64,000 nt of DNA from Desulfobacterales bacterium (GTDB taxonomy: Bacteria > Desulfobacterota > Desulfobacteria > Desulfobacterales > JAQWFD01), in the NCBI GenBank assembly GCA_028704555.1, contig JAQWFD010000021.1, positions 1 through 64,000 of the forward strand, read 5' to 3'. The translations under genes and the position numbers were made by a program. Of this stretch, positions 6,870 to 17,468 are shown piece by piece. The notes under the pieces are model-generated. The model was not told the DNA's origin, searched no databases, and saw nothing but the letters and a program-made list of their open reading frames with translations. Position 1 is the stretch's first letter; each line of letters begins with the position of its first letter.

Positions 6870-8243
6870 ATGCAGCAGATAATCAACCTTTCAGCTGCGG
6901 CACTCGCCAAAGCCATACGTAACAAGGAGATTTCCTCAACAGAAGTTGTAGATTCATATCTAAATCGAATAAAAGAGGTTAATCCAAAACTAAACGCCGT
7001 TGTACAGCTATCTGAAGAAGCCGCACGTGACCAGGCTTCTAAAGCTGACGAAGCTTTGTCACGAGGTGATATTTCAGGCCCGCTGCATGGAGTGCCATTT
7101 ACCATTAAAGATTCATTTGATACAGCGGGCCTGATTTCCACAGGGGGAACCAGGGGAAGATCAAACTTTGTTCCTTCCAGGGACGCTACAATTGTCAGTC
7201 GCTTACGCGCCGCTGGCGCTATTCTGCTTGGTAAAACCAATACCTCGGAATTAACCCTCACCTATGAAACTGACAATTTAATATACGGCCAGACGAACAA
7301 TCCTTATGATCTTTCGCGCTCTCCCGGCGGCAGCAGCGGCGGACCCGCGGCCATCGTTGCTGCCTGCGGATCTGCATTTGATATCGGGAGTGATTACGGA
7401 GGAAGCCTTCGGTTCCCGGCACATTGCTGTGGCATTGCCACAATCAAGCCCACTTCAGGACGTGTACCGCGAACCGGACATATTTTTCCTTTTGGTGGTG
7501 TGCTGGATTTTTTTCAACAAATGGGCCCCCTGGCCCGATATGTTGATGACCTGTCTTTGGTTCTGCCGATTATCAGCGGGCCTGACGATATCGATCCCGG
7601 TATAGTTCCAATGGCATTTAATGACCCAAAAGAGGTGGCGCTGACAAATCTTAGCGTCGCTTTCCATTCAGACAATGGAATCGTTTCTCCTTCACCGGAA
7701 ACAGAAAAAGTGGTTCGGAAGGCAGCTGCACGCCTTGAAGGTGAAGGCTTGATCATAACGGAGATACGCCCAAAGGGTATCGAGCAGTCCTATGATCTGA
7801 TGATTGAGCTGTTATCTGCAGACGGTGGTGCGTCGATCCGAAGGTTGCTACAGGATGCAGGTACAAAGGAACATACCCTCCCGTGGCTGGGACTTGCAGA
7901 GCCAATCAATGCGACTCGGTTCGATGCTTTGATAATGAAATGGTACCAATTTCGAAGCACCATGCTGTCATTCTTTAAAGACTATGATGTCATTATCAGT
8001 CCGGTAAATGCCTTTCCGGCCATGCCGCATGGATCATTGGGTGCTGATCTGGAGGCGTTTAGTTATACCATGACTTACAATATGACAGGCTGGCCGGCTG
8101 TCGTTGTACGTGGCGGCACATCCCCGGATGGGCTGCCCATTGGAGTGCAAATTATTGCCCATCCGTGGAGAGAAGACATTGGCTTGGCAGTTGCCGGCTA
8201 TCTTGAAAAAACGCTCGGAGGATTTCAACCACCCCCGATATAG
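6870..8243 (+). CDS. Amidase signature family hydrolase
   Basis: A 457-residue amidase (AS family) that hydrolyses a carboxamide through a Ser-cisSer-Lys triad. All three residues are visible: K80 in FTIKDSFD, S155 in SPGGSSGG and S179 in GSDYGGSLRFPA. Their spacing (75 and 24 residues) is the same as in fatty acid amide hydrolase. A proline follows GGSSGG where most members have a small or acidic residue. No gatB or gatC gene is near and gatA-specific features are not evident, so a stand-alone amidase is more likely than the tRNA amidotransferase subunit. The substrate is unknown. No signal peptide. The ribosome binding site (AAAGGA) is moderate. Confidence 0.9.
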   Translation: MQQIINLSAAALAKAIRNKEISSTEVVDSYLNRIKEVNPKLNAVVQLSEEAARDQASKADEALSRGDISGPLHGVPFTIKDSFDTAGLISTGGTRGRSNFVPSRDATIVSRLRAAGAILLGKTNTSELTLTYETDNLIYGQTNNPYDLSRSPGGSSGGPAAIVAACGSAFDIGSDYGGSLRFPAHCCGIATIKPTSGRVPRTGHIFPFGGVLDFFQQMGPLARYVDDLSLVLPIISGPDDIDPGIVPMAFNDPKEVALTNLSVAFHSDNGIVSPSPETEKVVRKAAARLEGEGLIITEIRPKGIEQSYDLMIELLSADGGASIRRLLQDAGTKEHTLPWLGLAEPINATRFDALIMKWYQFRSTMLSFFKDYDVIISPVNAFPAMPHGSLGADLEAFSYTMTYNMTGWPAVVVRGGTSPDGLPIGVQIIAHPWREDIGLAVAGYLEKTLGGFQPPPI

Positions 8244-8448
8244 TAAAAAATCGCCAAACCAGGCAGAGGAAAAAACAACATTTTCCCCTCTGCGTTCTCT
8301 GCGCCTTGAGCGAAGCGGGCGGTATGAATATTTTAATTGACCACCAATCGGTCTCATCGGCATCTATAGCCCACCCCGGGTATAGATTCCCGTACCCGGC
8401 AGTTTCAATCAGGATACGCAACGAACTTTTGATCCCACAGACGAGTTC

Positions 8449-11400
8449 TCAACCGCCTGTAGCAGGTATCCTCACCTCACCCCAGTGTTCCTTGTGGTCG
8501 TCAACAAGAGCGATGGTCTTATCGTGTTGATCAATGCCATCCACGGTCACGCTCATCTCGCCATTGCCGGCAGGCGTTTGCAGTACCTCAATATGGTAGA
8601 CCGTCTCCCGATAGCGGTAGTGCAGCTTGAACCCCTTCCAATCCGCAGGGAGGCACGGCGTAAAACGCAGTTTATCCACTTCAAGCCTGAGCCCCAGAAG
8701 TGATTCCACGATCAGCCGGTACATCCAGGCGGCCGAGCCCGTGTACCAGGTCCAGCCGCCTCGGCCGGCATGAGGCGGAGCCGCATAGACGTCGGCCGCA
8801 ACGACGTAAGGTTCCACTTTGTAGATGGCAGTCTCCTCGGGTGATTTTGAATGGTTCACCGGGTTGATCATGGTAAAGAGTTCCCACGCCCGCCGGCTGT
8901 CCCCAAGGCGAGCGAAGGCCATTGCTGCCCAGATGGCTGCATGCGTGTACTGTCCGCCATTTTCTCTGACTCCCGGTACGTAGCCTTTGATATAACCGGG
9001 ATTCAGCGCCGACTTGTCGAAGGGCGGGTCCAGAAGCTGGATCAGCCCATACTCGCGGCGAACGAGCCGCTCATCCAATGCTTCCATGGCCATACGCGAA
9101 CGCTCATGATTTCCCGCACCCGAAAGAACAGACCAGCTCTGCGCAATCGAATCAATCTGGCATTCGGGGTTAGCTGACGATCCAAGCGGCGAGCCGTCGT
9201 CGAAATAGGCACGGCGGTACCACTGGCCGTCCCAGCCATGCTTTTCGACATTGCGGCACAAATCCTCAGCCTCCCTTACACATCGCTCTGCGAAAGGCTC
9301 GTCACCGTGCCTGCGGGCAACCTCAGTAAAGCGCATGAGCACATCATAAAGAAAAAATCCCAGCCACACGCTTTCGCCTTTGCCGTGTTCGCCCACCAGA
9401 TTCATACCGTCGTTCCAGTCACCGGAGCCGATGAGCGGCAGGCCGTGTTCGCCGAATTTGAGACTGTTCAGGATGGCTCGGACACAGTGCTCGTAAAGAC
9501 TCGCCGCCTCTTCTGAACGCACTGGCAGATCGTAATAAGAATCTTCATCCGCGTTTACCGGGCGGCCCTGGATAAAGTGGATGGATTCATCCAACAGGCC
9601 GATATCCCCGGTAGTGAGGACATAGCGGCAGGTCACGAGCGGCAGCCAGAGGTAATCGTCCGAACAGTGAGTACGCACACCCCGATTGGTTGGAGGATGC
9701 CACCAATGTTGAACATCTCCTTCCGGGAATTGACGGGCCGCGCACAGGAGCAGGTGCTCGCGCACCAGATGCGGCCTGGCGTGAATGAGTGCCATCACGT
9801 CCTGCAACTGATCTCGGAAACCAAACGCGCCCCCCGACTGGTAGGTTGCGCTTCGCGCCCAAAGGCGGCACGCCAGAGTCTGGTACAGCAGCCAGCCGTT
9901 GGCCATCAAGTTAAGGGCCAGATCAGGTGTTTCCACATTTACCGCGCCGAGGGTGTGCGTCCAGTGCTGCCACACCACATCGAGGGCGCCGCGTGCGGCG
10001 GTTGAACCCCGAAAGCGATTAACCAGGTTTCTGGCATCGTCGGCGTCTCGCCCTACGCCGAGCCTGAAGACAATCTCACGCTCTTGACCGGCGGCCAGAT
10101 CGAAGCTCACCTGGATCGCTGCGCAGGGATCCAGGGCCGCCCCTACCTTACCGGAAAGGCGCATGCGCGCCATAGCGGCAGGAGCGCTCAGCGACCCGTT
10201 GCGTCCTATGAATTCAGTCCGATCACCGCTTATGGTGCGAGTCGTATCGTCCACGTCGAAGAACGCAGTCCGGTCGCGGAACTCCGTGTTATATGGGTTG
10301 CGCGCGAAAAGCGCGCCGCTATTCGGGTCAATTTCGGTAATCACGTGCATACTCGATTTTGGCCGCAGGTCGCCAAGCACCCATTCCGCATATCCGGTAG
10401 CGGAGAGCCGACGGGATCGGTCCGAGATATTTTGCACTTTGAGCACCGTGATCTTGACCGCTGCATCCATGGCCACATAAACCCACAGCTCGGAGCGGAT
10501 ACCGCGCTCGGTATGTTCGAAAACACTGTAGCCGAATCCGTGCCGGGTGACGTAAGGTGTTGCCCCGCGGCAGGGCAGCGGCGTGGGCGACCAGAAATGG
10601 CCGCGCTCTTCATCACGGAGGTAAAATGCCTCTCCGCTCGAATCGCTCACGGGATCATTCCCCCAGGGAGTGAGGCGGAACTCGTGGGCATTCTCGCTCC
10701 AGGTGCAGGCAAGACCGCTCTCTGAGACGACAGTCCCGAATTGCGGGTTGGCCAGCACATTCACCCAGGGTGCCGGTGTCTCCTGCCCGCGCGCGGTGGT
10801 AATAACGTACTCGCGGCCATCCGGGGTAAATCCGCCCAGTCCGTTGGAAAATATCAAATCGGGACGTGGCAGCGGGGCGACCGCCAGGGGTTCGGAACGG
10901 TGGGTTCGGGAAGGGCTGAGCAAGGGCACGGTTACCTCCACCGGACTGCGACCGTTGATCTGATCCGCCAGCGATCCCCGACTGTCGGTGATGATGGCAC
11001 GTGCGACCGTTTGGATCAGGATGCGGTCCTCCTCGGCAATCTGGTCCACAGATCTTACGAAAATGCCCCCCGGTCGATCGGTTACATTGGTTCCGATACC
11101 TGCGGCAATGAGCCCCATGATCTGGTCGTGGAGGAGTTGCCGGTAACCATCGTGATCTTCGTTCCAGATCACCAGGTCCACCGCCAGTCCCTTTAAACGC
11201 CAGTAAGCGTGGGCCTGAACAAGTTGGCGCACCAGATCGATATTGGCCGAATGTTCAATCTGCAGCAGCACAATCGGTAAATCGCCGGAGATGGCGTATC
11301 CCCAGAGACCGGATTGCCCCCGGTGGTTCTTGATGAGGACACTCGGGTCGGCTCGCAGCGAAGCATTGGCGTAGATGATCGAGCTGGCAAGGCGTTCATA

Positions 11401-14400
11401 AAGCTGCGCATCGGCCTCGGAGGCATTGAACTGGCGCAACAGCACCTGGCCATGAGTCCATGCCAGATCGAAGACGCGATTCGCGAGACGCCGATCCTGG
11501 TATTTTTCCACCAGGCTTAAGGCTGCATCACGGGTTTCACCGATGCCGAAGACCATGTCTATCGTTGCCGATTCTTCCGGATCCAGCGTTATCCGGGTAC
11601 GGATGGCGACAATCGGGTCGAGCACGGAGCCCTCGCTGCCCGAGAGCGCTCCGGTAAAAAAATCGGCAGATCCGCTCATCGCCTGTGGATCACCGACAGT
11701 GTTTCCGCGTCCGATGAACTGCATACGATCGGTTTCATAGGAGACAGCTCCGATCTCCGCCCCATGCACGGCCATCAGGTGCAACATCCAGGGCGCCTGC
11801 TCGCTCCGGGAACGGGGCCGGCGAGTGCAGAGGATTGCTCGCTGCCGGCGGATGATCTCGGTCTGCACAAAAAGATTGCTGAACGCCGGATGCAGTGCGT
11901 CCGCGGCAGGCGGTGCCAGAACCACTTCCGCATAACTGGTAACGTCTATCGCCCGGCGCGTCCGCGCGTGGTTGGTGATGCGGACACGGCGCAGTTCGAT
12001 GTCATCCTCTGGCGAAACAACAATCTCGGTATAGGTGTCATAGTCGTGGTCCCGGCCGCGAAACTCGGCTCGCCCTTCCGAAAAAATCGCCTCAAAACGT
12101 TTCGATCGTTTGAGCGTTGGCTGATATGAGGTTGACCACAACTCAGTGCTGGTCACATCGCGGATGTAACAGAATGTGCCCCAGTTGTCGCAGGTGCGGT
12201 CTTCGCGCCAACGGGTGATGGCGAGGTCCTTCCAGCGGCTGTACCCGCCGCCGGAATTGGTGATCATCACGTGGTACCTGCCGTTCGAGAGCAACTGCAC
12301 TTCCGGGTTCGGCGTATCCGGTGTCTTGAAAACGCGTATCGGCGGGGCCTGAAGGCTGGGAGCCATATGGTGCTCGGAGAACTCGGTTGTATGCGCATAG
12401 GACGCTGTCGCTTTGGGGATCCGCTCCTGGAGTAACAGCATGGTCGCCTGGAACAAGCGATCCGACTCGAATCGCTTCTGCATCGGGCGATCCAGGAGCA
12501 AATGGGCCAAAGACAGGAGACTCATGCCCTGGTGATGAGCCATGAAGGACCGAACCACGGCGTTCGATTGTCCGCTCGGCAGACGCGACGGCGTGTAGTC
12601 AATCGCTTCGTAAAAGCCATACCGGGTTTCAAAGCCTTCAGCAGCGAGTCGCTCAAGGTTCAGACACGCTGCTTCTGGCGCCACCATCAGCGCCAGCGCC
12701 GAGGCATAGGGGGCAACCACCAGATCCTCGGTGAGCCCGCGTTTGAGCCCCAGTCCGGGTACGCCAAAGGCCCGGTATTGGTAGTTGAGATGCACATCGA
12801 TGGCATTGTAACCACATTCCGAAATGCCCCACGGCACCGCGCGTTTTTTTCCATACTCAATCTGCCGGGCCACAGCCGTTTTACAGGTCTGGTCGAGCAG
12901 CGTGTGCTCGTAGGTTGGCATCACAAGAAGCGGCATCAGGTATTCGAACATCGAACCGCTCCACGAAAGGAGGACCGAATCTCCACCGGCGAAAGTGAGC
13001 AGACGTCCCAGGGCGAACCAGCTCTCCTGCGGCAGTTGTCCCTGAGCAATCGCTACGAAACTGGAAAACCTCGCTTCCGAAGCCAGGAGATCGTAGTAAC
13101 TCGAGTCCCGACGGCTTTCAGCGACATTATAGCCGATAGCCAGCAGATGACGCGTCTTGTCATACAGAAAATCATATTCCATCCGGGCGAGTGCGCCGCA
13201 TAGCAGGGCAAGCCCTTTGATAGCCGCAATCCTTTCTCCGGCATACCGGCTGGCTGCCGTGATGAGATCTCGAAGTTCACTAAACCAGGCACTTTCCGCC
13301 GACGTGGCGGCAGAGCTGAGCCGGCTTACGATGGTTGGCAGGAGTTTTGCCTCCAGTTCTGCCAGTTCGCGTAGGGTTGGGATCTCATCCAGATCGGGAA
13401 AGTTGCCGGGGTTATTCTGAGAAGACAAAAGCGCTGTCCACGGAGCGAGAAGCGTCAGCTCATCGAGGGCATCCCGGCATTGCCCGGTGAAGGCGTGGAT
13501 CCCCCACCTCAATGGGTTACCGGGGTCGGCATCGAGAGCTTCAACGCTGGCGCCCACTGCCGCAGCCGAAGTTGCCAGGTGATCAAGGCACAGCCGAGAG
13601 GCCACGAGCGTGGTCGGTTGGAAACGTATCGCAGACTCCACATACTGCTGCAGTTGATCGAGCTGAACCGCAGCATATACTTCCGGAGCGGCGGCCGCAG
13701 CCTCTATGACAATCCCGAGAGTGTCGTTTAAGCCCTCAAAGAATCGCGTTCCCAGGATCTTGTGATCGGCAAGTTCGAGCAGACCCGGCCGCAATGTCAG
13801 CAAATGGCCCGCAAGATTTCCGCTGTCAACCGACGAAACATAGAGGGGCGGCAGGGGCTTCAGAGATTGGGTGTCGTACCAGTTATAGAAGTGACCCCGG
13901 TATCGTTTCAGGGCTTCCATGGTATGGAGGGCCTTCGCCGTACGCTCGATGAGATGTCCGGCCGAAAGGTAGCCGAAGTCGTAGGCGGACAAATTCGCCA
14001 ACAGCGCAAGGCCCATGTTGGTAGGCGACGTGCGGTGCGCGATCACGGCAACGGGATGCTCCTGATAGTTATCCGGCGGCAGCCAATGATCTTCCGGGCC
14101 GACGAAGGTCTCGAAAAACGCCCAGGTTTTCCGGGAAAGCATCCGCAGAAAGCGGGTCTGATCCGCTGTCAGCCTTGCTTCGCGGTGGTCGATCGGCCGG
14201 CTGATCCACCAGACGATAGCGGGGGAGATAATCCAGAGGCCCAGTATGGGCCCCGCCACCGCCAATACGGCCGGCTTTGATGCCGCAAGCGTAATCACTG
14301 CAGCCGTGGCCATGACCGGGGCGATCCACATAGTCCGGTACGAGCCGACGAAGTTGGTTCGGCTATTGCGATCCAGATCGCCCGACGGATTCCATTCAAG

Positions 14401-17217
14401 CAGCTGCTTATGCGTGATCAGCATCCGCCAGGCAATGCGCAGCACCGCGTCCAGACTGAAAAACGCTTCGTATGGCAGGCATACAAGCGTGAAGACAGCC
14501 TGAACGAAATGCCGGCCGGCCGAGTGCACTGCGGCCGTGAGGTGCTGTCCCAGAGTCACATCGCCGGACTTCTGAAACACATTCAAAAAAGAGGATATCA
14601 AAGGAGGAATCAGGATGATGCCGATCACTGCCAATGTCCAGAAGCCGGCCGATGGCAACACCGTCCAACCCAACAGCAACAGGAGCGTCAACGCCGCGGC
14701 TGTGAGACTGCGCCGCAGGTTGTCAAAAATCTTCCAGCGGGAAAGCATTGAGAGAGGATTTTTCTGAAGGCCGGCATCAGGGCCGGGAATCCTCGGCAAC
14801 AGCCAGTGCGCGATCTGCCAGTCACCGCGAATCCAACGGTGCTGGCGGCTCACATCCGCGCTGTAGCGAGATGGATATTCCTCGTACAGATGCACATCGC
14901 TCAACAGCCCTGCCCGCGCGTAACACCCCTCCAGAAGATCGTGGCTGAGGATCCGGTTGTCGGGAAAACGCCCGCCCAGAGCCCGTTCGAACGTATCAAC
15001 CTCGTAGATGCCCTTACCGATGAACGAGCCTTCACCGAATAGATCCTGATAAACATCGGAAACGGCACGCGTATACGGATCGATGCCGGGCTCACTGGCA
15101 CACATGCACGCATACCGGGACCGGCTCGTTCCGGGAAGGCTCACTGCCACCCGTGGTTGCAGGATGCCATACCCCGCAACGACACGCTGCCGGTCTTCGT
15201 CGTAGAGCGGCCGGTTCAGCGGGTGCGCCATGGCGCCCACAAACTGCCGGGCCGAATCGCGTGCCAGTTGCGTATCGGTATCCAATGTGATCACGTACTT
15301 CACGTTCGATAAAACCGCGGTTTCACCGACGACGAGCGCGAAGCGATCACCAGTGATACCCTGTGTTTTGTCGCGCAGAAGCCCATTCAAATCCGCAAGT
15401 TTGCCGCGCTTGCGCTCGTAACCCATCCAGATCCGGTCTCTTGGATTCCATCGGCGCGGGCGATGAAACAGAAAAAAATTATTGCCTTTTGAGCCCCGGT
15501 ACTTTTCGTTAAGCTCTTCAATCCTCTGCCGGGCCAGCCGCAACAGCGGTTCGTCCTCCGGCAGCGTTTCTTCGATGGCGTCACGAAAATCAGTAAGCAG
15601 ACCGAAGTGAAGGTGGTCATCCTGATTTGCAAGGAAACGGACTTCAAGCGCCTCGATCAGGTTCTCGATGTTTTGACTGCTCGTGAGCATTGTCGGAACC
15701 ACAACCAGAGTGCGCAATTCCTCCGGGATCCCTTTTGAAAAATCCATACGCGGCAACGGATGCGGCGACGCCAGCAACGTTGCCAGCCAGTTCACCAGGG
15801 CTACCGCCAGATGACTGGCACACAGAAGCGAGAGCAGTCCGACCGGCACGAGTGTCCAACCCTGCACCCCGTCGGCATATGCCTTTGCCGCTAAGCACCC
15901 GGCATAAATCGCCGTCATCAGTAGAATGGCGCCTGAATACAGAAGCAATGGGAACCGGCGGCTGACTCTGCGCAGAACCTCTGCAAATGAAAAGCGTACC
16001 TCCGACATTCGTTCGAGCTGCGCCAATCCCTCGTCGATCAGGTAAAAGCCGACGTGCGCTGCTCGGTCGTCGCTGCCTTTCCGAACCGCTCCTTCATGCG
16101 CCAGCTGGATTGCCTTGCGCGCCACCTCGCTCTCGGAGTGCGGACTGCGCTTCGCGACCTTCTCCACGACGTGGCGGTAGCGATCACGGGTAGCAAAATC
16201 CATCTTGCCGTAGACACCCCCAGGATCCTCACCCAGGGTCTGCTCGACAACGCTCAACGTCTCGACGAACTCGCGCCAGTCCATCTCGCCCAGAAAACGG
16301 AGGCTGCCGATGCTGTTGCTCATCGATACCTGATTGGCAGCCTGTTGTTGGTTCTCCGAACGCACCAACTGTTCGATGGTCAGGCCGGCCTCGGACAATC
16401 GATGTTCAATCCAGGTGAGCGGCAGTGCCAGCGCAGGACCCTGGCCCTGCAAGAGACGCGTGAACTCTGCAACAAACGAGCTCACCATGGGAGGATTCGA
16501 CCGGACCATGTCAGCTATCACCAGAATCAGGCTCTTCGGGTCCTTCGCAGCGATCTCCGTCATCTGGCCGGCCCAATATTCAGCGAGATTTCGATCGATC
16601 CTGACGGCGGCGATCCGGGCGGCAATCCGCCGAAGATTCTCAAGCAGCGCCAGACGCAGCATGATGGGGATGGCCCAAAGTTCGCCCAGTTTCAGGGTGG
16701 TTACCGACTGGTAGGCGGCTACGAAACTGCTGAGGTTTTCCGGATCCACCCGGCCATCGCCGTGTGAAATCGTCTCAAGAGCGATGTCATACACCCGCGG
16801 AAGCCCGGCCGATGGGTCATTCCGTAAGTACGGCAGCTCACGGCTATAACCCTTCGGCAAGTGTCGCCTCGCCGTTCGAATCTGTTCTTCAATTAAATAG
16901 AAGTTGTCAAGAAACCATTCCCCGGCCGGTGTAATCCGGCGCTCCTCTTTGACGTCGGCGGTCAGCAGTTTGTGGGCTTCAAACAGGAGACTTTCATTCT
17001 CGGCCAGCCGTGCCAGAAGGCGGTCCCGATGGCGTCCGGACTTCAACTGGTGAACACCGGCCAATATCTTGCCATGCTGCTCCATCTGATCGGCACTGAA
17101 CAGTTCCGATCGAAGGGGCAGTTCATCGGTGACATACTTCTGTGTCAGTTCGCTTCCGCAACGGCGCGCCCACATACGGGAAAAAATCCCGAGAACGGTT
17201 TTACTGCTCAACTTCAT
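8449..17217 (-). CDS. ndvB: Cyclic beta-1,2-glucan synthase (NdvB/ChvB type)
   Basis: A 2922-residue inner-membrane enzyme making cyclic beta-1,2-glucans, periplasmic polymers used in osmoadaptation and host interaction in rhizobia and Brucella. Order of parts: a cytoplasmic N-terminal region (1-400); hydrophobic segments near 410-470; a GT84 glycosyltransferase with DTDTQL (about 640) and QHRWIRGDWQ (about 789); more membrane segments (about 810-1010); a glycoamylase-like region with AHHQGMSLL (about 1560); and C-terminal GH94 phosphorylase-type domains with GSGDWNDGMN (about 2592), which set chain length. Length is normal for the family. The start at 17217 is preceded by AAGGAGA. It stands alone; no transporter (ndvA) or modifying gene is adjacent. 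Confidence 0.95.
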   Translation of the reverse strand: MKLSSKTVLGIFSRMWARRCGSELTQKYVTDELPLRSELFSADQMEQHGKILAGVHQLKSGRHRDRLLARLAENESLLFEAHKLLTADVKEERRITPAGEWFLDNFYLIEEQIRTARRHLPKGYSRELPYLRNDPSAGLPRVYDIALETISHGDGRVDPENLSSFVAAYQSVTTLKLGELWAIPIMLRLALLENLRRIAARIAAVRIDRNLAEYWAGQMTEIAAKDPKSLILVIADMVRSNPPMVSSFVAEFTRLLQGQGPALALPLTWIEHRLSEAGLTIEQLVRSENQQQAANQVSMSNSIGSLRFLGEMDWREFVETLSVVEQTLGEDPGGVYGKMDFATRDRYRHVVEKVAKRSPHSESEVARKAIQLAHEGAVRKGSDDRAAHVGFYLIDEGLAQLERMSEVRFSFAEVLRRVSRRFPLLLYSGAILLMTAIYAGCLAAKAYADGVQGWTLVPVGLLSLLCASHLAVALVNWLATLLASPHPLPRMDFSKGIPEELRTLVVVPTMLTSSQNIENLIEALEVRFLANQDDHLHFGLLTDFRDAIEETLPEDEPLLRLARQRIEELNEKYRGSKGNNFFLFHRPRRWNPRDRIWMGYERKRGKLADLNGLLRDKTQGITGDRFALVVGETAVLSNVKYVITLDTDTQLARDSARQFVGAMAHPLNRPLYDEDRQRVVAGYGILQPRVAVSLPGTSRSRYACMCASEPGIDPYTRAVSDVYQDLFGEGSFIGKGIYEVDTFERALGGRFPDNRILSHDLLEGCYARAGLLSDVHLYEEYPSRYSADVSRQHRWIRGDWQIAHWLLPRIPGPDAGLQKNPLSMLSRWKIFDNLRRSLTAAALTLLLLLGWTVLPSAGFWTLAVIGIILIPPLISSFLNVFQKSGDVTLGQHLTAAVHSAGRHFVQAVFTLVCLPYEAFFSLDAVLRIAWRMLITHKQLLEWNPSGDLDRNSRTNFVGSYRTMWIAPVMATAAVITLAASKPAVLAVAGPILGLWIISPAIVWWISRPIDHREARLTADQTRFLRMLSRKTWAFFETFVGPEDHWLPPDNYQEHPVAVIAHRTSPTNMGLALLANLSAYDFGYLSAGHLIERTAKALHTMEALKRYRGHFYNWYDTQSLKPLPPLYVSSVDSGNLAGHLLTLRPGLLELADHKILGTRFFEGLNDTLGIVIEAAAAAPEVYAAVQLDQLQQYVESAIRFQPTTLVASRLCLDHLATSAAAVGASVEALDADPGNPLRWGIHAFTGQCRDALDELTLLAPWTALLSSQNNPGNFPDLDEIPTLRELAELEAKLLPTIVSRLSSAATSAESAWFSELRDLITAASRYAGERIAAIKGLALLCGALARMEYDFLYDKTRHLLAIGYNVAESRRDSSYYDLLASEARFSSFVAIAQGQLPQESWFALGRLLTFAGGDSVLLSWSGSMFEYLMPLLVMPTYEHTLLDQTCKTAVARQIEYGKKRAVPWGISECGYNAIDVHLNYQYRAFGVPGLGLKRGLTEDLVVAPYASALALMVAPEAACLNLERLAAEGFETRYGFYEAIDYTPSRLPSGQSNAVVRSFMAHHQGMSLLSLAHLLLDRPMQKRFESDRLFQATMLLLQERIPKATASYAHTTEFSEHHMAPSLQAPPIRVFKTPDTPNPEVQLLSNGRYHVMITNSGGGYSRWKDLAITRWREDRTCDNWGTFCYIRDVTSTELWSTSYQPTLKRSKRFEAIFSEGRAEFRGRDHDYDTYTEIVVSPEDDIELRRVRITNHARTRRAIDVTSYAEVVLAPPAADALHPAFSNLFVQTEIIRRQRAILCTRRPRSRSEQAPWMLHLMAVHGAEIGAVSYETDRMQFIGRGNTVGDPQAMSGSADFFTGALSGSEGSVLDPIVAIRTRITLDPEESATIDMVFGIGETRDAALSLVEKYQDRRLANRVFDLAWTHGQVLLRQFNASEADAQLYERLASSIIYANASLRADPSVLIKNHRGQSGLWGYAISGDLPIVLLQIEHSANIDLVRQLVQAHAYWRLKGLAVDLVIWNEDHDGYRQLLHDQIMGLIAAGIGTNVTDRPGGIFVRSVDQIAEEDRILIQTVARAIITDSRGSLADQINGRSPVEVTVPLLSPSRTHRSEPLAVAPLPRPDLIFSNGLGGFTPDGREYVITTARGQETPAPWVNVLANPQFGTVVSESGLACTWSENAHEFRLTPWGNDPVSDSSGEAFYLRDEERGHFWSPTPLPCRGATPYVTRHGFGYSVFEHTERGIRSELWVYVAMDAAVKITVLKVQNISDRSRRLSATGYAEWVLGDLRPKSSMHVITEIDPNSGALFARNPYNTEFRDRTAFFDVDDTTRTISGDRTEFIGRNGSLSAPAAMARMRLSGKVGAALDPCAAIQVSFDLAAGQEREIVFRLGVGRDADDARNLVNRFRGSTAARGALDVVWQHWTHTLGAVNVETPDLALNLMANGWLLYQTLACRLWARSATYQSGGAFGFRDQLQDVMALIHARPHLVREHLLLCAARQFPEGDVQHWWHPPTNRGVRTHCSDDYLWLPLVTCRYVLTTGDIGLLDESIHFIQGRPVNADEDSYYDLPVRSEEAASLYEHCVRAILNSLKFGEHGLPLIGSGDWNDGMNLVGEHGKGESVWLGFFLYDVLMRFTEVARRHGDEPFAERCVREAEDLCRNVEKHGWDGQWYRRAYFDDGSPLGSSANPECQIDSIAQSWSVLSGAGNHERSRMAMEALDERLVRREYGLIQLLDPPFDKSALNPGYIKGYVPGVRENGGQYTHAAIWAAMAFARLGDSRRAWELFTMINPVNHSKSPEETAIYKVEPYVVAADVYAAPPHAGRGGWTWYTGSAAWMYRLIVESLLGLRLEVDKLRFTPCLPADWKGFKLHYRYRETVYHIEVLQTPAGNGEMSVTVDGIDQHDKTIALVDDHKEHWGEVRIPATGG

Positions 17218-17468
17218 TTTTGATGTCTCCTTCTGCCTGATCGAAAGCGGTCTCATCCATATCAGAAACGGGATTAACCCGTGATGAGCCTGTTTTCCAT
17301 TTTCCAGTGAAAATACTTACTTATTTCCCTGGCACAAAATGTTTTCAGGCATCACCAACCAGGGCCATCTGTGCTTCAGAGATATGGGGTCATGCCTTCA
17401 TTTTTGGCATGATCTCTTCGGCGTAAAGAACGACCGCATTTTCCATCATCGTTGAGCTGTAACGGGAA

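Noticed and set aside
6870..8243. Reading the amidase as GatA of the tRNA amidotransferase
   Set aside because: The catalytic triad is shared by the whole amidase family, and no gatB or gatC lies nearby; the general name is safer.
10084..13203. Several long open frames on the plus strand inside the cyclic glucan synthase gene
   Set aside because: They lie antisense to a GC-rich, full-length gene with clear motifs on the minus strand; they have no ribosome binding sites or family similarity.
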